From Tannerella sp. (GTDB lineage Bacteria; Bacteroidota; Bacteroidia; Bacteroidales; Tannerellaceae), in the NCBI GenBank assembly GCA_031279875.1, contig JAITHS010000335.1:1-5971 (forward strand): 5,971 nt of DNA, in the 5' to 3' direction. Below, piece by piece: positions 1-5,971 of this stretch; the first letter of the stretch is position 1, and each line of letters starts with the position of its first letter. The position numbers and the translations under genes were made by a program. The notes below the pieces were generated by a model. The model did no database searches and was not told the DNA's origin. It worked only from the letters and a program-made list of their open reading frames with translations.

Positions 1-144
1 GAATGGCAACTCGACGAAACCGGTCTCTGCGCCTTTGTCCCGCAAAGTCCGGTTGAAACAAGCGAGCCTCAAGAAGACATTATTTTGATCCCCATGGGCG
101 CCGCACGTCTGCGTATTGCTGCATTTCCGGTGATAAAACGGTAA
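1..144 (+). CDS. C-terminal end of a probable secreted glycoside hydrolase-like protein (5' truncated by window edge)
   Basis: Reading frame 1 is open from the first base to a TAA at 142-144 and gives the last 47 residues of a protein whose body lies to the left. The tail has a WQLDE stretch near its start and ends in LIPMGAARLRIAAFPVIKR. An ending of the form 'hydrophobic strand, P-(M/Y)-G, LRI, FP' is, from memory, common at the C-terminus of large Bacteroidota glycoside hydrolases of the six-hairpin/GH127 (DUF1680) type, where it closes a beta-sandwich domain. The catalytic part is not visible, so the family is inference from the tail alone. The gene converges on the sirtuin gene with a 5-base gap, and no hairpin terminator is evident between the two stops. 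The frame is real coding sequence with good confidence; the product is tentative. Confidence 0.5.
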   Translation, partial: EWQLDETGLCAFVPQSPVETSEPQEDIILIPMGAARLRIAAFPVIKR

Positions 145-149
145 TGCTT

Positions 150-830
150 TTACAAAGCGCAATATAACTTTTCCGTAATGATTTTCATGCCTTCGGCGGC
201 TTTCGCTTTGATATACGAAACGGAAGCGGAAGCATATACTTCATTCGGGTCAATGAGATATACGGGGATGCCGCGACGTGCATAATTTATCAGTCCGGCA
301 GCAGGATAAACTTGCATTGATGTGCCGATTATTACTATCGTATCGGCTTTCGACACGATATCGCTGGCTTCTTCTATCATCGGCACGGCCTCGCCAAACC
401 ATACGATAAACGGGCGGAGCAGGCTGCCGTCTTTTGCTTTTTCGCCGTGATTAATAGCTCGATAGCCGATGTCGATAACATCTGTTTTACTTTCGTTACA
501 CGCTTTGGTCAACTCGCCGTGTAAATGCAAGACGGTTGTAGTGCCGGCTTGTTCGTGCAGATTATCAACGTTTTGAGTTACAACCGACACTTTAAAATCC
601 TTTTCCAGCGCCGCTATAAGGTGATGACCTTCGTTTGGTTTGCAAGTAGCAAGTTGAGCGCGACGTTCGTTGTAGAACTGCTGTACTAATGCCGGATTTT
701 CGTGCCAGCCTTCGATAGTAGCCACTTTGTTGACGTCATAATTGTTCCATAATCCGTTGGAATCGCGGAACGTACTGAGACCACTTTCGGCGCTCATTCC
801 TGCGCCGGTTAAAAAAACTATGTGTTGCAT
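150..830 (-). CDS. cobB: Sir2-family NAD-dependent protein deacylase, CobB-like, lacking zinc-site cysteines
   Basis: This 226-residue protein is a cytoplasmic sirtuin that would remove acyl groups from lysine using NAD+, giving nicotinamide and O-acyl-ADP-ribose. Visible motifs are the NAD-binding GAGMSAESGLSTFRD (9-23), QNVDNLHE (86-93), HLHGEL (102-107) with the likely catalytic His104, RPFIVWFGE (139-147) and GTSMQVYPA (169-177). FYNERR at 52-57 supplies Tyr53 and Arg56, matching the Tyr-x-x-Arg pair that in E. coli CobB and human SIRT5 binds the carboxylate of succinyl- or malonyl-lysine, so desuccinylase activity is plausible. The usual two CxxC zinc pairs after HGEL are missing: only Cys111 lies there, in a shortened segment, as in other Bacteroidota homologues that I recall. 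The ATG at 830-828 places the first strand directly before GAGMS, as expected for a minimal sirtuin. It overlaps the end of the MutS-like gene by 13 bp and is the last gene of the three-gene leftward cluster. Confidence 0.9.
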   Translation of the reverse strand: MQHIVFLTGAGMSAESGLSTFRDSNGLWNNYDVNKVATIEGWHENPALVQQFYNERRAQLATCKPNEGHHLIAALEKDFKVSVVTQNVDNLHEQAGTTTVLHLHGELTKACNESKTDVIDIGYRAINHGEKAKDGSLLRPFIVWFGEAVPMIEEASDIVSKADTIVIIGTSMQVYPAAGLINYARRGIPVYLIDPNEVYASASVSYIKAKAAEGMKIITEKLYCAL

Positions 831-2602
831 ATACCTATTTTTTTCATCAATAATGATGCGTTCATATTGCGAGCTATTCCGGGGCGTATTTGATAAGTAA
901 AAGCGAGCATATCGCCGGAAATGTCAACTTCAAAACAGAAATTCCGTATTGTTTGCGGGAATTCATTTTCAAGTTCGCCGAGCGTCAGGTCGTGAGTTGC
1001 GAGCATGCCGCAAGTTTTGAGCGCCGTCAGTTGTCGCATCAATGCCAGCGAACCTCGCTGTTTGTCGGCGGAATTTGTACCTTTGAGAATTTCGTCGAGG
1101 ATGATAAACATCTTTTCGCCTGCCTGCAAATGGTCTATCAGCATCCGAAGACGTTTGAGTTCTGCAAAGAAGTATGATTCTCCGGTAGTGAGAGAATCGG
1201 CGGTACGTAGGCTGGTAAAAAGATTGGCGGGGCTAACAGTCAGCATTTTAGCACACACCGGCGCACCGATACAGGCAAGCAGGAAGTTGACGCCTGCCGT
1301 ACGCAGATATGTACTTTTTCCCGCCATATTAGCCCCTGTAATAACCACAAAATCAGGCGCTCCGATAAGTTTGAGGTCGTTTTTGACACATTTGTCGGCA
1401 GCAAGAAGCGGATGACCGAGTTCGGAACCGTCAAAAGTAAAATAATCATCTGATATTGAGGGATAAACATAATCCGGATGGTTGAAAGCGAAATTGCCGA
1501 GCGATATTAAAGCGTCGATTTCGGCAAGTGCGTCAAGCCATTCGCCGATGCGGTTGCCGTTGGCAGATGACCAGCGCACAAGCTTGATTGCTTCGCGTAT
1601 ATCTCTGAAAAACAAGAAATTAAACACTAAACCTCCGAGACTGAAACGTTGGTCAAGCGCACCGACGATGACCGACAGGCGTTTAATAGCCTGCGAAGCG
1701 CTTTCTCCTCTACCGTCGGCTTTGATGCAGGCTTTTATTCTGTTTGCATATTCGGATTCAAAAGGCTCATTTTCAAGAGTTTGCAGCAGATTTGAGAATG
1801 TTTGAAGAATTTTATCCGTCTTGTCAAACGACTTATACAACGTGTTGATACGCTTTTGAGGGATTGTGGTAGCGATTAAAGCAAAAGTAAAAATCCAGCC
1901 GAAGATGCTAACAGGCGCCCAATTCGCAATATAAGCGATGACGCCTGCAAGCCACAGCAAAGGGACAATTACCGACATTATGTGCCAAAAACGGAGGTGA
2001 TTTATTCGGCTTGCCGAGCCGTTAAACGCGCTTGCCATATTAAGACTGTCGGTCGGTTTGGCCACCCTCTCGGTAATGCAGAAATGCTGCCTGAAATCGG
2101 TTTTTTGCGACAGTTCGCGCACCGCGCTTTGGGTTTCGCAAATATCAGCCTTTTCGGTTAACGGATTGAGAAACATATCAGCCAATCGGCGTTTGCCGAA
2201 AACGGTACGATTAATACTCTGAAAAACAGACTGTTGCCCAAATATATCGAGGTCGGCGGCAAACGGATGTTGAATATCCGTCATTTCCGTTGCTCCGTCA
2301 AAAGCGCTGAAATCATATTTCAGGGCGCTCAATTCATCGGTATTGAGTTTGAGCGCTTCATTAACATAATTGAGTTGTTCGGAAATTTTGTTATGCCTGA
2401 TAACCAGCATTATAAATGCTATAATATAAGCCGCCGCAACGCTACCCAAAATAGCCGAACTTTCGGCACGCAAGAGATAAAGCGTTACGACAGCCGCTAC
2501 AAAAACGACCAACCGTACCGTGCCATAGCGATAAGATGTTTGTTTCAACTTGTCGCGCCTGTCGGCATACTTACGAATTAAATCCTCATAAAAATTTGTC
2601 AT
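818..2602 (-). CDS. Membrane-anchored MutS-family ATPase (MutS-related protein)
   Basis: This is a 594-residue protein with a complete MutS-type ATPase at its C-terminus. Walker A is TGANMAGKST (422-431) with Lys429, the SLRTADSLTTGESYFFAEL signature spans 464-482, Walker B is IILDE (500-504) with Asp503-Glu504, and the switch THD follows at 536-538. A MutS core/lever-like helical region precedes it (about 115-390), and GHPLL (396-400) is the usual entry to the ATPase. The N-terminal mismatch-recognition domain with its Phe-x-Glu motif is absent. Instead there are two hydrophobic hairpins, at about 28-69 and 207-248, each likely two transmembrane helices. This matches a Bacteroidota group usually labelled MutS-related protein; a role in mismatch repair is not demonstrated and seems doubtful. 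The ATG at 2602 overlaps the upstream stop as ATGA, so translation is probably coupled. The stop is TAG at 820-818, inside the sirtuin start region. Confidence 0.9.
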   Translation of the reverse strand: MTNFYEDLIRKYADRRDKLKQTSYRYGTVRLVVFVAAVVTLYLLRAESSAILGSVAAAYIIAFIMLVIRHNKISEQLNYVNEALKLNTDELSALKYDFSAFDGATEMTDIQHPFAADLDIFGQQSVFQSINRTVFGKRRLADMFLNPLTEKADICETQSAVRELSQKTDFRQHFCITERVAKPTDSLNMASAFNGSASRINHLRFWHIMSVIVPLLWLAGVIAYIANWAPVSIFGWIFTFALIATTIPQKRINTLYKSFDKTDKILQTFSNLLQTLENEPFESEYANRIKACIKADGRGESASQAIKRLSVIVGALDQRFSLGGLVFNFLFFRDIREAIKLVRWSSANGNRIGEWLDALAEIDALISLGNFAFNHPDYVYPSISDDYFTFDGSELGHPLLAADKCVKNDLKLIGAPDFVVITGANMAGKSTYLRTAGVNFLLACIGAPVCAKMLTVSPANLFTSLRTADSLTTGESYFFAELKRLRMLIDHLQAGEKMFIILDEILKGTNSADKQRGSLALMRQLTALKTCGMLATHDLTLGELENEFPQTIRNFCFEVDISGDMLAFTYQIRPGIARNMNASLLMKKIGICNT

Positions 2603-3507
2603 AAATTTCCGGATTTTTTCAGCATCATATCTCCTTCATTGAAGTATCCGTCGATGCTGATATTGAGCGCTTTATCTATCTCAACAAGAGCGAAACCGTT
2701 ATTTTCCGGCATAGCACCCTCTATCATGCCTTTTACAGTATAATAATGTATGCCGTTACCGAAATAATAACTGCCGGCATGATGATGTCCCTGAAAAACG
2801 GCTAAAACATTGCCGTTATATTCCAGAATATCAATCACTTCCGTTGCATTACCGACGCAAACGCCATGATGTTTTTGCGTTAAGTCAAGCAATTCGTGCA
2901 AAAAGACGATTACCGGCAGGTGCGTTTTCAACTCTGCCGTCAACCATTCCAACTGTGGTTTGGCAATAAACGCTTTTGTCCAGTCGTAATTTCCGCTGTC
3001 AAAATCGGTACCGTCTTCATTACAGTTGGCGTCAAGCACAATATACTTAATGTTCTTATTAACAAACGAATAATATGGTTTAGCCGTTTTTTGACCATGA
3101 TTATCAATATGTTTCAAAAAGTCGTCCTTGCTGATGTTATCCACATCATGATTGCCGAGAACGTGATAGACCGGGCCGTTAAACTTTTGATATTCAGCCT
3201 CTATCTCGTCAAGAAAAGAGATTGTTTCCGATTTATTGGCACCCATATCTTTGAAATCGCCGAGTTCGATTACGAAATCGGGTTTTAACTTGTTGAAAAC
3301 CGAAATGGCATCGCTTAACTTGTTGATAGACTGCTCATAATAGCGAGTACCGGTTTGCTTTCGCCGAGCAAAGTGACAATCTGTCAGCAGCCCGAAAGAT
3401 GACATGACATTGTTGTCCGACGCCGCCTTGCGACCAGCCCCGCATGAGCTTATAATTGTCAGACCAGCAATATTTTGTGACATTTTGATAAATTGTCTTC
3501 TGTTCAT
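2599..3507 (-). CDS. Calcineurin-like metallophosphoesterase, predicted exported lipoprotein
   Basis: This 302-residue protein carries all blocks of the calcineurin-like metallophosphoesterase fold: Asp43-x-His45 (LLTDCH), Gly83-Asp84, GNHD (118-121), His204 (VFLHE) and GHHH (240-243, ligands His241 and His243). It would bind two metal ions and hydrolyse a phosphomonoester or phosphodiester; the substrate cannot be told from sequence. The N-terminus MNRRQFIK resembles a twin-arginine motif. It is followed by a short hydrophobic stretch and the lipobox Ile19-Ser20-Ser21-Cys22, so the mature form is probably a lipoprotein beginning at Cys22. The residues after Cys22 (GAGRKAAS) lack the acidic export signal of surface-exposed Bacteroidota lipoproteins, which favours a periplasm-facing position. 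It is the first gene of the leftward cluster, with a good -7 promoter box about 22-29 bases upstream of the ATG. Its TGA overlaps the MutS-like ATG by 4 bp. Confidence 0.88.
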   Translation of the reverse strand: MNRRQFIKMSQNIAGLTIISSCGAGRKAASDNNVMSSFGLLTDCHFARRKQTGTRYYEQSINKLSDAISVFNKLKPDFVIELGDFKDMGANKSETISFLDEIEAEYQKFNGPVYHVLGNHDVDNISKDDFLKHIDNHGQKTAKPYYSFVNKNIKYIVLDANCNEDGTDFDSGNYDWTKAFIAKPQLEWLTAELKTHLPVIVFLHELLDLTQKHHGVCVGNATEVIDILEYNGNVLAVFQGHHHAGSYYFGNGIHYYTVKGMIEGAMPENNGFALVEIDKALNISIDGYFNEGDMMLKKSGNL

Positions 3508-3528
3508 TTAATATCCGTATTTAAAGTA

Positions 3529-3563
3529 CAAAGATACAAAAAAAATTTCATAATACCTGCAAA
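3529..3563 (-). promoter_or_regulatory. Bacteroidota-type promoter for the metallophosphoesterase-MutS-sirtuin operon
   Basis: Read leftward, 3536-3529 is TATCTTTG, an exact match to the -7 consensus TAnnTTTG of the Bacteroidota primary sigma factor. A TTTG at 3563-3560 can act as the -33 element, although the 23-base spacer is slightly longer than usual. Transcription would start near 3523-3525, giving a leader of under 20 bases before the ATG at 3507. This is the only good match to the consensus seen in the intergenic region. Confidence 0.7.
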
Positions 3564-3588
3564 AATGTCAGCCTCAAGCGAAATTTTT
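3541..3588. repeat. 9-bp perfect inverted repeat in the divergent promoter region
   Basis: AAAAATTTC at 3541-3549 is the exact reverse complement of GAAATTTTT at 3580-3588, with a 30-base gap. The arms sit just upstream of the -7 box of the leftward operon and just upstream of the -24-like element facing groES, so they are placed to influence both promoters. The arms are A/T-rich, so chance occurrence is quite possible; an operator or UP-element role is only a suggestion. Confidence 0.3.
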
Positions 3589-3591
3589 CTT

Positions 3592-3607
3592 TTGGCACAG
3601 TTTTCGT
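3592..3607 (+). promoter_or_regulatory. Possible sigma-54-like (-24/-12) promoter for groES-groEL
   Basis: TTGGCAC at 3592-3598 is a perfect -24 element of the RpoN consensus TGGCAC-R-N4-TTGC. At the correct spacing the -12 element reads TCGT (3604-3607), keeping the first T and the important G (3606) but with T in place of the final C. A start would fall near 3619, leaving a leader of about 50 bases before groES. No TAnnTTTG box facing groES was found, so this is the best visible candidate, but the imperfect -12 half makes it tentative. Confidence 0.4.
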
Positions 3608-3669
3608 GATATAAAAGACGTGAACTTAAAAAAAATTACATAACTAATTATTTTAAAATTATTAAAATT

Positions 3670-3939
3670 ATGAGTATCAAACCATTAGCAGACAGGGTTC
3701 TTATTAAACCCGCAGACGCAGAAGAGAAGACGGCGAGTGGCATCATCATTCCCGATTCGGCAAAAGAGAAGCCTTTGAAAGGCGAAGTCATCGCAGCAGG
3801 CGGCGGCACCAAAGACGAAGAAATGGTGCTGAAAGCCGGTGATAAAGTGTTGTACGGCAAATATGCCGGTACTGAAATTGAACTTGACGGCGCAAAGTAT
3901 CTTATCATGCGTCAGTCGGATGTTCTGGCTATTATTTAA
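3670..3939 (+). CDS. groES: Co-chaperonin GroES (Hsp10)
   Basis: This 89-residue protein forms the heptameric lid that closes the GroEL folding chamber in the cytoplasm. It begins with the family signature [13 protein letters not shown] (2-14). The mobile loop follows (about 16-34), with the hydrophobic Ile25-Ile26-Ile27 tripeptide in [13 protein letters not shown] that docks on the GroEL apical domain. GEVIAAGGG (38-46) and [17 protein letters not shown] (54-70) complete the beta-barrel, and the chain ends SDVLAII. The length is slightly below the 97 residues of E. coli GroES, as I recall for Bacteroidota members. The ATG at 3670 is the only sensible start, since the protein begins immediately at the conserved strand. 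No Shine-Dalgarno sequence is present; the leader is almost pure A/T, as is usual in this phylum. It lies 28 bases before groEL and is surely co-transcribed with it. Confidence 0.98.
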   Translation: MSIKPLADRVLIKPADAEEKTASGIIIPDSAKEKPLKGEVIAAGGGTKDEEMVLKAGDKVLYGKYAGTEIELDGAKYLIMRQSDVLAII

Positions 3940-3961
3940 CTTATTAAAAATTCAAAATTAA

Positions 3962-5602
<1,641 letters not shown>

Positions 5603-5632
5603 AAAGATTTTCCATACAACCATTAAATAGGG

Positions 5633-5667
5633 AAAAAGCAGTTCGAGCGATACGAACTGCTTTTTTT
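5633..5667 (+). terminator. Rho-independent terminator of groES-groEL, probably bidirectional
   Basis: GCAGTTCG (5638-5645) pairs perfectly with CGAACTGC (5653-5660) around a 7-base loop AGCGATA, and the stem extends by A-T pairs from the AAAAA at 5633-5637. Seven T residues follow (5661-5667). It begins 31 bases after the groEL stop. Because A and T tracts flank both sides, the same hairpin also makes a terminator leftward, serving the converging gene that ends at 5710. Confidence 0.92.
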
Positions 5668-5709
5668 GTTTATATCTTATGAAAGGAAAGCATTTCGCTT
5701 CAATAAAAC

Positions 5710-5971
5710 CTATTGTAAAGGTATCTCTTCTTTATTCAATCCTGTTTCGGCAGCAATTTCTTCCGCCGATTTGCCGGTCGATAAGAGATATTTGGCATAA
5801 TTGATGATTGTCTGACGTTGTTTTTCGAGGGCTTCGTCTTTCGCGGCGAGGGCTTCGTCTTTCTCGGCAATGATTTTGTCTTTCTGCGTACTGGCTTTTT
5901 GTATGTCGCCGAAATATGCGTTGTAGCGTGCTTCTTCTATTCGGCGCACTTCTTCTTCTATTTCTAAACGT
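5710..5971 (-). CDS. C-terminal part of a coiled-coil protein, possibly Rpn/PD-(D/E)XK nuclease family transposase (5' truncated by window edge)
   Basis: Read leftward, the frame is open from the right edge to a TAG at 5712-5710. A GTG at 5949 could start a 79-residue protein, but the frame continues upstream (RLEIEEEVRRIEEARYNAYF), so the gene most likely begins outside the window. The visible 86 or so residues are highly charged and helical, with heptad-like repeats rich in KDEAL, followed by a small helix-turn-helix-like end (YAKYLLSTGKSAEEIAAETG, then LNKEEI). A charged coiled-coil linker leading to 'LL..G.s.EEIA..TGL..EEI' is, from memory, the standard tail of Rpn-type recombination-promoting nuclease/putative transposase proteins, which are abundant in Bacteroidales. 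The nuclease domain itself is not in view, so this is an inference from the tail. It shares the hairpin at 5633-5667 with groEL. Confidence 0.6.
   Translation of the reverse strand, partial: RLEIEEEVRRIEEARYNAYFGDIQKASTQKDKIIAEKDEALAAKDEALEKQRQTIINYAKYLLSTGKSAEEIAAETGLNKEEIPLQ
5827..5868 (-). repeat. Two tandem 21-bp units encoding a coiled-coil heptad
   Basis: Bases 5827-5847 and 5848-5868 are tandem 21-bp copies differing at one base (G or T within TC-G/T-CGGC). A third, more diverged unit follows at 5869-5889. Each unit is seven codons, giving consecutive heptads centred on AEKDEAL, AAKDEAL and related sequence on the minus strand. The repeat keeps the frame and fits slippage-driven lengthening of the coiled coil in the truncated gene at the right edge. 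Confidence 0.8.

Noticed and set aside
150..830. Anti-phage defence role of the sirtuin (as in SIR2-containing NAD-depletion systems)
   Set aside because: The protein is a minimal, single-domain CobB-like deacylase without the partner or effector domains of defence SIR2 proteins, and the neighbours are not known defence genes.
890..1805. Rightward frames opposite the MutS-like gene (890-1177, 1005-1415, 1482-1805) and a leftward frame at 1240-1470
   Set aside because: All overlap the well-supported MutS ATPase coding frame, and their translations lack any family motif.
818..2602. Canonical mismatch repair gene mutS or mutS2
   Set aside because: At 594 residues it lacks the Phe-x-Glu mismatch-recognition domain of MutS and the Smr nuclease domain of MutS2, and it has membrane hairpins.
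2234..3288. Rightward frames at 2234-2581 and 2896-3288
   Set aside because: They lie opposite the MutS-like and metallophosphoesterase genes, both clearly real, and have no recognisable features.
3592..3616. Sigma-70-style -35/-10 pair (TTGGCA with TATAAA) for groES
   Set aside because: The spacer would be only 12 bases, too short, and Bacteroidota primary sigma factors use a different consensus.
3592..3620. CIRCE (HrcA) heat-shock operator upstream of groES
   Set aside because: TTGGCACAG loosely resembles the left arm TTAGCACTC, but the sequence nine bases on does not match GAGTGCTAA at all.
3648..3908. 86-residue leftward frame opposite groES
   Set aside because: It is entirely opposite groES and its promoter leader; serine- and leucine-rich composition is typical of an antisense artefact.

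Overview
The window looks like chromosome from a Bacteroidota bacterium, most likely of the order Bacteroidales. The protein families point that way: a Bacteroidales-type GroEL/GroES pair, a zinc-cysteine-less CobB-like sirtuin and a membrane-anchored MutS-like ATPase. So do the signals: a TAnnTTTG promoter box and AT-rich leaders without clear Shine-Dalgarno sequences. Apart from the possible nuclease/transposase tail at the right edge, no mobile element, CRISPR array, tRNA or rRNA was seen.

Layout. Bases 1-144 hold the last 47 codons of a rightward gene whose tail resembles the end of large secreted glycoside hydrolases. Only 5 bases separate it from a convergent leftward cluster spanning 3507 down to 150. 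That cluster encodes, in transcription order, a predicted lipoprotein metallophosphoesterase, a membrane-bound MutS-family ATPase and a sirtuin deacylase. These three genes overlap by 4 bp (ATGA) and 13 bp, so they are almost certainly one transcript. A Bacteroidota-type -7 box lies just upstream of the first gene.

A 162-bp AT-rich divergent intergenic region (3508-3669) separates this cluster from the rightward groES-groEL operon (3670-5602). It contains a 9-bp inverted repeat and a sigma-54-like -24/-12 element facing groES, and it has no CIRCE heat-shock operator. The chaperonin operon ends at a strong hairpin (5633-5667) flanked by A and T tracts. This hairpin can also serve the leftward gene on its other side, which runs off the right edge and encodes a coiled-coil tail like that of Rpn/PD-(D/E)XK nuclease family proteins.

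How the genes work together. GroES and GroEL form the essential folding chamber. The three leftward genes are clearly co-transcribed, but a shared function is not established. The combination of surface phosphoesterase, membrane MutS ATPase and probable lysine desuccinylase/deacetylase is the least explained part of the window. The rest is ordinary core genome.
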